The translations under genes were made by a program, and so were the position numbers. Below the pieces are notes generated by a model. That model was not told the origin of the DNA. It did no database searches and saw only the letters and a program-made list of their open reading frames with translations. This document shows, in pieces, positions 31,830 to 43,990 of a stretch of 64,000 nucleotides of DNA (its first letter is position 1; the number at the start of each line of letters is the position of its first letter). This stretch comes from Aralia elata (taxonomy: Eukaryota; Streptophyta; Magnoliopsida; Apiales; Araliaceae): contig CM068385.1 of NCBI GenBank assembly GCA_034770075.1, forward strand, positions 58,222,939-58,286,938, in the 5' to 3' direction.

Positions 31830-32972
31830 CCGGTGTTTAACTTGTCAGAGGATCAAGGCAGAGCACCAACGGCCGAGCGGATTGTTGCAACCCTTAGAGA
31901 TTCCCGAATGGAAGTGGGAGCACATCACAATGGATTTTGTTGGTGGGACTCCCAACAACGCAAAAGGGTCTAGACGCCATCTGGGTGATCGTGGATCGGT
32001 TGACCAAGTCTGCCCACTTTCTACCGATCAAGATCAGGTACAAATTGGAAACAGTTGGCGAAACTTTACGTGAAGGAAATAGTATCACGACATGGAGTGC
32101 CGGTATCTATTGTGTCTGACAGGGATCCGCGCTTCACGTCAAATTTTTGGAGAAGTCTACAGGAAAGACTGGGGACACAGTTAAGAATGAGTACGGCATA
32201 TCACCCTCAGACTGATGGTCAGAGTGAGCGAACAATTCAGACTCTAGAGGATATGCTCCGGGCAGTTGTGATGGACATAAGTGGCAGCTGGGACGATCAT
32301 TTGCCACTGGTAGAGTTCGCCTACAACAATAGTTACCATGCTAGCATTGGTATGCCACCGTACGAAGCATTGTATGGAAGAAAGTGTCGAACGCCGTTGT
32401 GTTGGGATGAAGTTGGTGAACGGAGGTTGTTGGGACCAGAATTGGTACAACAAACTGTGAAAATTATTAAAGTAATAAGACAACGGTTAGTAGCAGCCCA
32501 GGATCGTCAGAAAAAGTATGCCGATTTACATCGCTAGAAACGAGACTTTGAAGTTGAAAGTTTTGTGTTTCTGAAGGTATCTCCCTGGAAAGGGAAGATC
32601 CGTTTTGGGAAGAAGGGTAAATTGAGCCCTAGGTTCATAGGACCGTTCGAAATTTTGAGGCGGATCGGCGAAGTGGCGTACGAGGTAGCATTACCTCCTG
32701 AACTTGAGCACATTCACAACGTATTTCACGTATCAGTATTACGTCCATATAAGCCAGATTACAAACATATCATCTCCTATGAACCAATTCAAGTCGAAAG
32801 GGATTTATCGTACGAGGAGATCCCTGTTCAAATACTGGATAGAAAAGAGCAGAAGCTGAGGAATAAAATCATTCATTCGGTTAAAGTTCTCTGGAGGAAC
32901 CACGCGGTGGAAGAAGCTACGTGGGAGCTCGAAGAGAAAATGAGAGCAAATTACCCCCAGTTATTCGAGTAA
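31830..32972 (+). pseudogene. gypsy-3 integrase core and chromodomain, frameshifted
   Basis: The integrase catalytic region is spread over frames 31882, 31937 and 32055, separated by single-base indels near 31940 and 32050. Landmarks are CLTCQ, TMDF, VSDRDPRFTS and QSERTIQTLEDML. TAG at 32535-32537 breaks the C-terminal part, and the last frame (32565-32972) has SPRFIGPFEIL and the chromodomain WRNHAVEEATWELE ending at the stop 32970-32972. In an element whose LTRs are almost identical, this cluster of 1-bp indels may partly be sequencing error. Confidence 0.92.
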
Positions 32973-33003
32973 CCTTAGAGGAAATTCCGAGGACGGAATT
33001 TTT

Positions 33004-33018
33004 ATAAGGGGGAGAGGA
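33004..33018 (+). other. gypsy-3 polypurine tract
   Basis: AAGGGGGAGAGGA lies directly before the 3' LTR start, preceded by the chromoviral tag CGAGGACGGAATTTTTAT (32989 on). Unlike gypsy-1, gypsy-2 and the gypsy-4 region it is single. Confidence 0.88.
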
Positions 33019-36000
33019 TGTAATGTCCAGGAATTTTTAACACTATGTCGAATTTATTTTAATAAATAAATTCATTTCATTTAATTTTACCAATTTGATT
33101 GGATCCATGTAGAAATTTTTATTTAATTATATAATGCATGGTCCAATAATTTTCCCTGCCTTAAAGGGACTCACTGATAGGTTGAATAAATTAATGAGTT
33201 TAACCTTAGCATTTAATTGGCAAGAAAACTAAGATAATTAAATAAATAATTCTGTCATTATCGGATTAAATAATTCGAATAAAGAATTATGGCTAAAACT
33301 AAATATTTAAAATAAATAATTAATTGGTTTAGTTATTTATTTTAAAGATATTAGAATATTATGTGGTCCCTAACCTTTCAAATTGATTGGCCATTTCTTT
33401 ATTTCTAATTTGGACCCAAAGTCTTTTTATTCCTATCGGGCTAGGTTTATCTTCCTTCTATTTTTCGAATTTGGGCCGCACCCATTTTTATTTCATTTAA
33501 GCCCATTCCCTTATTTCTTTACCAGCCGGGTCGGACCATGGCGAACGGGTCGACTGAATTGAGTTGGGAATATAGAGCCGGCAAGTCCAAATTGGGGGAA
33601 AGGGTTATAGCAGTAAATCAATGGGAACCAGACAAAGCTAGAACCAAACCCTCAAACCAGCTGGAAAACCCTAGGTCTCAAATCAACTGCCAAGCAAGGA
33701 ACGATCGAAGCCCATCAATCAAGTCGAACGGCAAAGGGGGTGAAGCCGGCGACAGCGTGAGTGACCAACGGTTGGAGCAGAGAAGGGCGTCGACGACCGA
33801 GCGAATACGGGTTGGACCAAAGGTCCCAGAAGTCCGGCGACACGACCGGTGGAGACGCACGACTCGAGGGTGCCGGCCGACGCCCGCTGGGTGATTGACA
33901 AGGCATGATGGGGACGGCCGGTCGCTGCCACGTTCCTACCGTTGGTTATTGCTCGAGAAAGGGAGTTAATACCCAGCAAATTGGGTAACAAATTTCCTAT
34001 AAATTGAAGGCCTTAGCTGCCGAATTTCCCCTGTTTTGGTGAGTTCCCAAATAGAAGTTAGGGTTCCAAGTAGAAATAGAAAATTAATCAGAGAGGGGGA
34101 AACAGGGGAAACCAATTGGGATTTCGTTTTCAGCTCGCTGTGGATGTCTGGGTCGGTCGAAGTACTTTGGAAGAAGAAGAAAAAGGGCAACCCGAAACGG
34201 CTTTAAGGTATAACTATGGCTCGTTGATAATTTCGTTTGGAATGATTTTCTTTTTCCCTGTCCGTGCTTGGGCATTTTGGGACCCTTGGTATTGTATTGA
34301 ATAGATTGTTCCTCTGTATTGGGAAGACTGTTTCTGGGTACTTGTTGAAATAAATTATTATCTGCATTGATTTGGTATTGCCGACTGTGTTGGTCGTGCT
34401 ATATACTGTATTAGGTCCCTATTTGGGAAGTTTAATTGTACTGGATTGCTTTGTGCATTTGGTTATTTTGATCTAGAAGATCTGGGTTGCTGTTTTTGTT
34501 TCTTCTTTGTATTGGAGTATCTACTTCCCTGTATAGGCAGTTGGTTTCTCTTGTGTTGGGATAACTGTTTTAGGATTGTGTTGTTGTGTATTGAAGAACC
34601 TCAAGGTTCTGGCAGTTCGAATTGAACTGAGAATAAACTAGTATTGAGTTATATGATGTGTCTTCTTTACTTTGAAAATCTGGATTCACAGAACCATAAG
34701 GGTTGGATATCCAAAATTTGGTATAGGAATGAAACCAATGTTAGTTATACTGATACACTAATAAAAATAACTATTGGGTCATTATTTACTTAATTTAATA
34801 TTAAAATAATAATTAAGTAAAATTAGTAAATTAATTATTGATTTTTTTGATATTTAGTAATAAATAACCATTATAAATATTTAATAAATAAGGTTAATAG
34901 AAGGAATACTTAATATTTAAACATTTAACACTAAATAAGGATGTTTAATTATTGTTTGAGTAATGTTCAACAGTAATTAAGTATGAATGAAATAAATTAA
35001 TGATTGTTATCAATGAATAATAAATAAAGGAAATAAATATTTAATTATGGTGGGATGAAAATTAAATATGAATTATCATTTATCAATGAATAAAGTTAAT
35101 AGAATAATTATTTATTATTTATTAATAAATAATAAATAAAGATAAATAAATATTTAATTATTATTTAATAATAATAATAATTAAATATGAATAAAGTTTA
35201 ATAGAATAATTATTTATTATAAATAATAAATAAAGATAATAAATATTTAATAATAATAATAATTGAATATGAATAAGTTACTAAATAATAAGGATGGTAA
35301 TTACTTAATCATTAATGAAATAATGATTAAGTATGAGGGAAATTATTAAGTTAGGTACTTATTGTTGGTCCTTAATAAATAATGATAATAAACACATAAG
35401 GATTTCTTAATAATAATTAAGTGTGGGTAGGATTCATACGGTAAGTATTTAATGTCGCATAAAGAACAAGGGTAATAATTACTAAATTACCCTAAGATAA
35501 ATAGTAATTGAGAGTAAACTAAATAATTGATCAAGGGTTTTCTGCTATCTTTAAACCAAAATAAATTTATTTTATGAATGATAAATAAGGATTGTTAAAC
35601 CATACCTGGAGACAATTAAAGGTAATAATTGGAGTATTCAAATGATAAGTGACCCTGGTTTATTATTATCTGTTCAAATAATAATTAGAGGCCATTAAAT
35701 TTTGTTAGCTGATGGCTAGGTAGTAATCAAATTCGGTGAATTGTTTATCTGCTAAATAAATAGCATAAGTGGGTATAATTACGCAATGCTAATGGATAAA
35801 CCAACTCTACCAACTGATAGGTTATCCAAGGTCAAGTAATTAAAGCTAAGATTTAATTGTAGCTGAGCAAACAGGCAAGTTCCTAACCCTAAACTTCTTA
35901 CATTATTGCAAGTTCTTCCTTACTCAACTTTTTACCTTGAGCAATACTTCTAAAACCTTATGCAGTATTTTAATTCATGCAAAAGGTATATATTATTGCA

Positions 36001-36909
36001 AGTATTCTTTAAGCTTGAATTTTATCTCCAAGCATGCTATAAGTGGTATAATTACTTTTAAAATTATTCCACATCTGTGTATTTATTGGCATTCGCACTC
36101 ATGCATTTGAATTCGAATATTGAATTAAATTCAGAAGTTTTATGAACCATTCATGGTTAAGTCTGAACCCTTGTTCGGTCAGACAATTTTGTGAGAATTT
36201 ATAAAAGCTATCCGAACCAATCAATGGTAAGGATTCTTAGACTGTATGAACACCCCTTTATTTATAGGGGAGTACCCCACGTACCGTATATAAGGTACAA
36301 ATAGCAGAATTAAATGTTATGCATATACATAGGGTACGCGAGGCTGATCCCCTCAAGTACGTTATTCTGTAGCCAGTAACCAGAGGGTCAACCAGCTATT
36401 GACTCCTCTGGAAAGTTATCGTTCAAAGTCTATTTGACTATCAATTGTTCTAAAAGCATTTATTGTTCTTGCTTCTGATTTATTCTATTGTTGAAATCCC
36501 TTTTTATATCCCTTCATCATGATATATCCTTATTGTTGCACTTTAAAACTTGCTGGGCAAACTTGTTGCTCATTCTTGCTATATCATGATTTCATTGCAG
36601 CTAAACCCGAGACGTCAGGGAAGAATAAAGGGAAAGAAAAGATGAAATAATAGACTTCTTGTAGCTGACCTTAGATTCATGTGTTAGTTATTTACTGATG
36701 TAATTTAAACCCTGCTAGCTATTTAGGGTATGGATTGTGTAAATGTTTAAGGTTAATCGTATTCTGGGACTAGTGACACCTTGTAATGAACAATGTATGT
36801 TTATTATATTCCGCACTTTTAGATATCATATGTTGTTAAAGGTGAATGTTGTATTGAATCGTGATGACCAGATCCGGGTATTTGGAGACCCGAATTTGGG
36901 GGCGTCACA
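33019..36909 (+). repeat. gypsy-3 3' LTR
   Basis: It matches the 5' LTR almost base for base. Most indels are one extra base in this copy, for example near 34159, 34194 and 34496. Sub-features correspond: TATA near 33998, donor-like site at 34207, AT-rich repeats near 34950-35350, hairpin at 36555 and acceptor-like CAG at 36600. Confidence 0.96.
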
Positions 36910-37866
36910 GGAATTAGACTTATAGACATGTTTATATGTCGAACTAATAAGCTATGAGTAAGAAGGGGGTTAAGTCGTGAAAGTTGGTCAAATATTTTTA
37001 CCTTAAGTTAAAATATGAACTAAATTGAAAAGGATTGTATCACTGATGTGTATTTATATGTGATGAAATAATTATGTAGGATTCGTGAAGCGCAGGTAGC
37101 GGTAGTTGTAATCAACTTGCAAGGCAAGTCTTTCAGTTCCTATTTGCTATATGAACTTGATAACTGAATTGACTGAAATCTGAACTGCAATGAGTATATT
37201 GAATTATATGTGATGCACTTTAAATTGCAAAAGTCAATCTATGACTAAGTTGATTGAGCTAAGGAGCTCAGTCTTCATATTTGGTATGTGAAATGCAGTA
37301 TGAATTATTTATAGTAGAAAGATTATGATGTATGAACTGAGCATGATCATATGTTCTATGTGATGCATGAAAACTGTTAGATTTGCTGAGCTGTCGAGCT
37401 CAATCTTGCAAAAATAACCATTTTGCAGGTTAAGGATATAATGAGATGTTTTCGACCATTTGGATGGTGATGATCAGAAGACATATATACAAGAATATAT
37501 ACTTGCTTTGTCAAGAATTTGATTAAACCATGCTAAGGGTTTTGAAAGATGTGCTTGGTAGTTTTATGCTGTTTGTTCAATGTCAGAGTATGTTGTTGAA
37601 TTATTCGAAATGTTAAAGATGTTGTAGTAAAACGTTTAATTTATAGAATAAGTTTGATGAAGTGAATCATAGATTAAATATGATTCCAAGATATGTAATC
37701 GTAAAGGTTGTGATTCAGGAAAATAAAGGAAGAAAAGTATAAAAGTTTTAATTTATCCGCATTTTTATTAATTATAACATCGATTAATGATGTAAAGAAA
37801 GATTGTAAATGTATTGTTAACGAGCAAAGTCGGGAGTGAAAATGTCCAGATTTTGGGGTCGGTACA
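36910..37866 (+). repeat. Right GGAAT target site and gypsy-4 LTR, right part
   Basis: GGAAT (36910-36914) is the right target copy. The LTR then continues to a degenerate end GGGGTCGGTACA at 37866, comparable to GGGGGTGTCACA in gypsy-1. It holds the hairpin TGAGCTGTCGAGCTCA (37387-37402) before ATCTTGC and TTTTGCAG (37438), and a second hairpin TGAGCTAAGGAGCTCA (37255-37270). The short Lys-rich frame of the other families is not kept. Confidence 0.78.
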
Positions 37867-38126
37867 ACGCTAGGACCCAACCTTACCATCCGCGCTTGCG
37901 CAGCACGCCAACCTGCTGCTTCGCCGTGCTGCTTGCTGATTTTGATCCGCCAAGCTAACGCCGTGCCAAACGCCGCTGCTTGTTACGCGCCGTCAACCTC
38001 ATGTTGCGTTTTACTCTATATTCGTGACTGAAACTTCATCATTCATCGCTTTGTACACCATTTCCAACATAATTCCAGTTACTACACAAAAACACTAAAA
38101 ATGCATCAAATTAACTAAAAATACTT
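37867..38126. other. Unassigned DNA with GC-rich start, left flank of solo LTR
   Basis: Bases 37880-37995 are GC-rich with repeated GCTGCTTCGCCGTGCTGCTTG-like words; the rest is AT-rich. With 40594-40716 it forms the target of the solo LTR. It may be part of another LTR, perhaps on the minus strand, but I see no diagnostic motif. TACTT at 38122-38126 is the left target copy. Confidence 0.45.
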
Positions 38127-38810
38127 TGATAGGTCTCCAACTTTTAGGAAATATTTTGATGATAACAATAATTAGGAAAACGATTAATTAGAGGGTAGAA
38201 TCCTATCCATAAGATTTATTTATATAACTGTTTTTAACTATCCTATTTATTTTGGCCAAAAATATTTTTCATCCTAATTGAATTAATATTTTTTTTGACC
38301 TTGATAATTTAATATCAAGTGTTAGAAAGATTAATTCACATAATAACATTTTCTAAGGCAAGGAGAATTTCATTTATTTCAAAATAATTTTTCTCAAGCT
38401 TTCAAAATTATATTAAAGCTATTCGTTAAAAAAAACTAGCCAAAATTAATAAAGGGTCTTTGCCTTTTGTTGAATCCGAAATGAGAAGACTGGAAGTGGG
38501 CATTAAGAGATGATAGTAATTTACGTGGGGCCCATGAAGGAACACAATTTATAGAGTTATTAAGCCTTGACTGAATGCTGCATTTGAAAACTTATTTGTG
38601 GGGCCATGTTGTTAGTTGATATATTAACATTAAATGCTTGGCCATGTGTTATCTGAAATTGTTTGCCAACTCATTTGAATTTGGTAACTGATGGGCTGAA
38701 GCAATTCGTGTGTCTGTCATCTGGGCTTCTCATTTTAAACAAACTCATCCGAGCCATTGATTTCAAAATAATTTCCCAATTTATAAGTATGCCCTCGACT
38801 CAGAATTTCC

Positions 38811-38819
38811 TATAAATAG
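38811..38819 (+). promoter_or_regulatory. TATA box of solo LTR
   Basis: TATAAATAG sits about 30 bp before CATTTTCACC and a CT-rich leader (ACACTCTCCTTGCC, TTTCTCTCT), as in plant promoters. It could still drive read-through into flanking DNA. Confidence 0.65.
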
Positions 38820-39052
38820 GAAGGCTTTTCCTCATTTCATTTTCACCAATTTACAAGAATAAAAAAGCTTACACTCTCCTTGCCTACATACTTTCTCTCT
38901 AAAAGAAGTTTTTCTCTCTTCCATTCAAAGTAACAAATCTTTTGAAGAAGAGAAAATTAGTCAAAATATATGAGATAAGTTATTTAATTGATTTGTTTAT
39001 ATTATCTCATACCTGTTTATATTTATAGATATACAAATATAAATTGTTATAC

Positions 39053-39080
39053 ACACACACACATACACACACACACACAT

Positions 39081-39114
<34 letters not shown>
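39053..39114. repeat. (CA)n/(TA)n microsatellite
   Basis: A run of ACACAC with two CATAC interruptions passes into (TA)n. It lies inside the solo LTR downstream of its leader. Confidence 0.95.
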
Positions 39115-39140
39115 TTATTATCTATTCCTATCAATCAAAA

Positions 39141-39478
39141 GATCAATTGTAGATACCACTATTTGAAGGTATTTCTTAAACAAGAATATTATTCAAATGG
39201 TGTTTGAAGTTCTAAGTGATCTTTTATTGATATAATTTATTTATATAAATATCGTAAAATAAATCAGTTTTAGATACCGCTATTTGAAGGTATTTCTTAA
39301 ATAAGAATAACCATTCGAACGGTGTTTGAAGTTCTAAGTGGTCTATCGAAAATATTTATATAAATATCAATTGTGAAATTTAAATTCGGTCAGTTTTAGA
39401 TACCGCTATTTGGAGGTATTCCCTAAACAAGAATATCATTTGAACGGTGTTTGAAGTTCTAAGTGGCCTTATTTAATA
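39141..39478 (+). repeat. Three tandem copies of a ~122-bp unit in the solo LTR
   Basis: Each copy carries AGATACCNCTATTTGNAGG, then TTAAACAAGAATA, then GGTGTTTGAAGTTCTAAGTG. Starts are near 39147, 39270 and 39392. Confidence 0.88.
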
Positions 39479-39644
39479 TTCACATAATAGATCAAATATA
39501 TATTTATATATATATATATATTTGTTAAACAGATTTATTTATTATATCAAGTATAATTTGATTGATTAATCTGTTATTCTTGATATTTATTATCACAAGT
39601 ATTTGATCAAAAATTCATTTATTCTTAAATATTTTTTATATTCT

Positions 39645-40040
39645 ATAAAAGTTATTTAAACTTTTATTACTGAAATTAAAGGTATATCTGTGCTACATAG
39701 AAACACATTCTTTATTATAAACCTTTATAAATTTGCACTCAAAAGTTATATTTTTGCTTACTCATAAACACCTCTCATAAAAGTTATATAAACTTTTATA
39801 ACTGTGCATAAATTCACATATTCGTTTATTAAGAAGCATTGTCTATTACTAAGCTTAAATTAATCTCTGCTTATATAGAAGCACATTTATTCAAGTATAA
39901 AAATCATTGAACTTTTATACATCTGATCTTTAATTGCTATCTACTTATTTAAGAAGTATCAATTATAAAAGTTATTTAAACTTTTATATACTTGTACTGA
40001 ATTATATCTGCTTGTTCTAGAAGCATATCTTTCTCAAAAC
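39645..40040 (+). repeat. Repeated hairpins (ATAAAAGTT/AACTTTTAT) in the solo LTR
   Basis: Three perfect 9-bp stems occur at 39645-39667, about 39777-39799 and 39964-39986, with weaker ones between. They alternate with TCTGCTTATATAGAAGCA-type inverted words. This suggests a structured RNA or an old palindromic tandem repeat. Confidence 0.65.
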
Positions 40041-40593
40041 TTTTGTAAAAAAGAAAAAGGGTAGAGTTAGTTTATTTTATGTACCTCTGAGAAAGACGAG
40101 TAATTCTTTGACCAAGACTAGAGTCTTAGAGAGGTCAGCTGGGAGTTGAGTCTCTAGTGTACTTGTGAGGTGAGGAAGAGGCTGTCGTTTCAAGACCAGA
40201 TCATAAAATAGAACAGAACTCAAAGGAAAGGTGCAACTAAGCTTGAGGAGGGAGCTAGGAGCTTGCTGTTCAAGATAGTTAGTTGTGTATAGTTGGAAGT
40301 TTATCTTTAAAACTTTGTAAAGGCTTCTCAGCCTATTGAAGGATATTTATTACTATGAGTAATAGGATCTCAAGTCCTGGAGAGGAGCTTGAGACTGGAC
40401 GTAGCAACATACCTGGGATGTATGTTGTGGACCAGACAAATCTCTGTGCATTGTGTGATTGAATTTTTATTGTCTTGCATATTAATTTCTATCGCTGCAA
40501 ATTAATTAACTAAAAATTCAAAAAGGCCTAAGATAAATTTTTAAATGGTAATAATCTGTTCAACCCCCCTTCTAGATTATTATTGGACTTTCA

Positions 40594-40716
40594 TACTTAA
40601 AAACTCACACTATATTCAAGCCAAGAGTAACCGATTCGTAGGTATAAAACCCACTTATCAAAGATCATATGCGAATACAAGTGCAATATTGACAACACAT
40701 GGGCGCATTTTGTATG
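40594..40716. other. Right flank of solo LTR, ending at the gypsy-5 LTR
   Basis: This is the continuation of 37867-38121 after the TACTT copy. GTATG (40712-40716) is the possible left target site of gypsy-5. Nothing else is recognised. Confidence 0.45.
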
Positions 40717-41992
40717 TGTAATGTCCAGGAATTTTTAAACATTGTATCAAATTTATTTTAATAAATAAAATTCAGTTATTATATATTTTTACGAATTTAA
40801 TTGGATCCATGTAATAATTATTATTTAATTATATAACTATATTAGTTCAATTAATTTTCTTTGCCTTAAAAGGGGACTCACTAATAAGTATTGAGTAAAT
40901 TAATACAGTATAACCCTAGCATTTTGATTGACAAACGAAAAATTTGGATAATCAAAATAAAATAATTTTTATCATTTTTCGGATTAAAATAATTTCGAAA
41001 TGAAGAAATTACGTGTTAAATTAAATATTTTTAAATAATTAATTAATTGGATTAGTTTATTCTCAAATTAAGTATAAATAAGTGTTAAATTTAAATTTGG
41101 GTCACCTTCGTTTGGATTAGTCATTGTTTTTTTTTGTTTAGACCCAAATCCTTTTTAATTTTCCAATTGGGCTGATGTTCAATTTTTTATTATCTTATTC
41201 CCTGTTGGGTCAAAAACTTCCCCTATAGTAAGCTGAGCCCATTTCCTATTATTTTTCCGGGTTTTGGGCCATTTTGTTTTAATTGCAAGCCTGAGGCCGC
41301 AATCCAGTTCCTCTTCTTCCAGCCCGGGGTTGAACCCGTTTCTGTTTAAGTTCGGGATACCTTGGATCCGTTTTGCATTAATAAGGGATAACCGGACGAA
41401 ATTACGTTTGCGGTAAGGGTTTCAAAGAAGCTAAAATACAGTTTGGGGGGAAAAAAAAACCAAATCCAAAGGAAATCAATTTGAATCAAGCCCTCAAATC
41501 AGCATTCAATCAAGAAAAAGGGAAGAAAGCTTTCCAATCCAATCGAACTGGACGGACGGGAGAAAGGCGCCAGGCTGGCACCAAGGGATCGACCAAGCGG
41601 GGGAAAAGGGGGCCGCGATTGACAGCACGGTACAGCCGTGGAGTAGAACAACCTGGCGGCGAAGCGGCTTGGGAACGGGCAAAGGACCCCGCAGGCGACG
41701 ACATCGAAAATGAAACCAAAGGGGATCCCAACAACGCAGGACGATTTGACTGAGTGTAGGTGCACAAACGGACTCAACGGGCTGCCGGCAGGTCCAGTGG
41801 TTTGAGTTGGTATCAAATCCGGTCCGAACAAGCAGCTCCTCTACTCCCATACCTGTCGGTTAATAACTTGGTCAAGGTAGGATATTGCCCAATATTTTTG
41901 GGTAAAATTTTGGTCCTATAAATTGAACCATATAAACCCCTATAGCCAAGGCTGCCCGATTTCCTTGTTGGCTAAATCCAAATTGGTAAATT

Positions 41993-42012
41993 TATATATA
42001 TATATATATATA

Positions 42013-42049
<37 letters not shown>
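41993..42049. repeat. (TA)n microsatellite in gypsy-5 leader
   Basis: Two (TA)n runs are separated by ACTA. The related gypsy-3 leader lacks it, so it is a later expansion. Confidence 0.95.
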
Positions 42050-42052
<3 letters not shown>

Positions 42053-42840
42053 GAGGTTCGCAAGCATAGGAGGGGAAATTAAACCCGTGTTGAAAATGTT
42101 TCCACTTGGTTTCGTTCAACCCTACTTTGGGAGAAGGAGGAGGGTAGCAGCTAGGACACTGATCCGACCTCCAATTCCGGACCTCAAGGTACTAACCGAG
42201 ATTCCCACCGAGCTACCTGCGTTAGTATCGAGTTGGTTTGTGTTGTTATTCATTTATTTGCTTTTCTTTCTTTCCTTTCTGCGCTTGGGGGGTATTTGTT
42301 TTCTTGTATTGGAATTAGAATTGCTTCTTTTCGTGTCTGCTTGGGATTTGTGCTGTCCCCTTGGTTATTGGGTTGCATTGTTTTGGGACCTCTGTATACT
42401 GAAGGACCATTAAGTGTCCTGGCAGCCTCGGATTAGAGTACAGTAGTTTATGTCAGCAATTGAGGTCCTTGTTGAGTGCCTCACCAAGCTGGTTGTTGGT
42501 AATGCCTGAAATAAGGATTGTTCTTCATATTGGTATTAATTGTGTTGTCGACCTTGTTATACCAAAATCAAACTTCAATGTATTATATGATAGATATTTT
42601 GGCTGTGCACAGAGACTGAAACCTAGTATTATATCATATCACTTGCTAAATTGCAGCTTGTGTTATGAGTCCCCAATCGTGGGTATTGAAGGTGTTAGTG
42701 TGCGTTTGAAAGTTTTGAAACATGAGGGTGTACATTATATGGCAAAACTCTGCAAATTTTCTTTTAAATGTTTGGTGTGGCTGGGAAATCGAACCCCGCT
42801 ATTGGAAAGGGACTTGTTAGGGCAAACTGCTAACAATAAA

Positions 42841-43660
42841 TCAATGATAGAATTATTTATTATTCGACAATAAATAATAAATAAGGATAGTAAAATATTT
42901 AATTATTATTTAATAATAAATTAAATAAAGAATAATGTTTAATAAAATAATTATTTATTAATCACCAATAATTAATAAATTAAAGAAAATAAATATATTT
43001 AATTATTATTTAATTAATTTTAAATAATCATTAAGTATGAATAAAGTGAGTAAATAATTATTTATTATTTAGCCAATAATTAATAAATAAAGGAAATAAA
43101 TGTGTAGTTATTATTTAGTTAATATAAAAAAATAATTTAGTATAAATATAGTAAAATAATTAATTATTTATTGTTTATCAATAAATAATAAATAAAGATA
43201 ATAATATTTAATTATTATTTAATTAATTACTAATAATAATTAAGTATAAAGTAAAGTAATGAAATGATTATTCATTATTTTTTTTTAAATAAGGAGAATA
43301 AATATTTAGCTATTATTAATATTAAATAATAACTAAGTATGAATAAAGTTAATAAAAGTAATTATTTATTATTTATCAATAAATAATAAATAGAGATGAT
43401 AAACATTTAATTATTGCTATAATAATTAGGTATGAACCGAAATGAATAAAGTACGTGTTTATTACTTACTTAAGTATGAATAAAGGTAATGAAATAATTA
43501 TTTGTTATTATTTTATTAATAAATAAATGAAAATAATAGGTATTTAATAATTATTTTATTGTTTAAAAACATTACTTAATAAATAAAGATAATAAATATC
43601 TAATTATTATTTGGTTAATAATAATTAGGTATGAATAAAGCTAATAGGGATAATAATTAC
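42841..43660 (+). repeat. AT-only tandem repeats, expanded in gypsy-5 LTR
   Basis: About seven or eight degenerate copies of a 100-110 bp unit containing AATAATTATTTATTATTT, AATAAATAAAGATAATAAAT and TTAAGTATGAATAAAG. They correspond to the three copies in gypsy-3. Confidence 0.8.
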
Positions 43661-43990
43661 TTAATCATTAATGAAATAATGATTAAGTATGAGTGAGATT
43701 AATAAGTTAGTTATCTGTGGCCCTTAATAAATAAAGATAATAAGCACTTAATAATTATTCAATAAATATTTAATAATAATTAAGTGTGGTGTAGAATTTA
43801 TTTATTAAGTATTTAATTAATGTTGAAATAAGGAACAAGGCATAATAATTACTCAATTACCCTTAAGGTGAATGGTAATTAAGGAGTAAAACCAAAGAAG
43901 TGATCAATTGTTTTCTGTTGTCATTAGACACAGGAATAAATTCATTATTTATCTTACAAATAATAAAATAAGGAGTTTTTAAAACTCCAT

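Larger units (their letters stand above)
23073..36909 (+). mobile_element. gypsy-3: full-length chromovirus, 13.8 kb, very young
   Basis: The element is complete: LTRs 23073-26955 and 33019-36909 (3883 and 3891 bp), TG...CA ends, GGAAT target duplication (23068-23072, 36910-36914), tRNA-Met primer-binding site, coiled-coil ORF, gag-pol with chromodomain, and polypurine tract. The two LTRs differ by about 7 substitutions and about 10 single-base indels by eye, so insertion was recent. The proteins are close to those of gypsy-1, yet the LTRs are not, which argues for related but distinct families. Stops and single-base indels break aORF and pol. Confidence 0.97.
38127..40593 (+). mobile_element. 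Solo LTR (2.47 kb) with TACTT target duplication
   Basis: The unit starts TGATAGGTCTCC and ends GGACTTTCA, flanked on both sides by TACTT (38122-38126, 40594-40598). A strong TATA box TATAAATAGG lies at 38811. There is no primer-binding site, polypurine tract or second copy, so it is a solo LTR left by recombination. The C-rich end (GTTCAACCCCCCTTCTAG) resembles copia-type LTR ends; that lineage is a guess. Confidence 0.82.
40717..43990 (+). repeat. gypsy-5 LTR, 5' part (relative of gypsy-3 LTR), cut by element R
   Basis: It starts TGTAATGTCCAGG like gypsy-3 and follows the same order: GCCTTAAAAGGGGACTC, a GC-rich U3 block (41540-41740), a TATA box at 41917, a leader with a YFGRRR-coding stretch, AAG|GTACTA at 42188, AT-rich tandem repeats, and AATTACCCTTAAGGTGAATG near 43855 matching 25543. 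It stops at 43990 where R begins. The remainder is presumably beyond the window. Confidence 0.85.

Noticed and set aside
23013..36960. A target-site duplication of more than 50 bp for gypsy-3
   Set aside because: A normal 5-bp GGAAT duplication inside a pre-existing 53-bp tandem doubling explains both flanks without an unusual integration event.
37867..38121. Calling this a reverse-oriented chromoviral LTR
   Set aside because: The GC-rich words resemble LTR islands, but I found no TG/CA edge, polypurine tract or TATA box to support it.
41481..41850. ORFs of 85-114 codons in gypsy-5 U3
   Set aside because: Frames on both strands overlap in a GC-rich block upstream of TATA, and none matches the gypsy-3 frame at the same place.
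42087..42413. 108-codon hydrophobic ORF in gypsy-5 as a membrane protein
   Set aside because: After the YFGRRR stretch it runs across the donor-like site into T-rich DNA that has no matching frame in gypsy-3; the hydrophobic part reflects T-rich composition.
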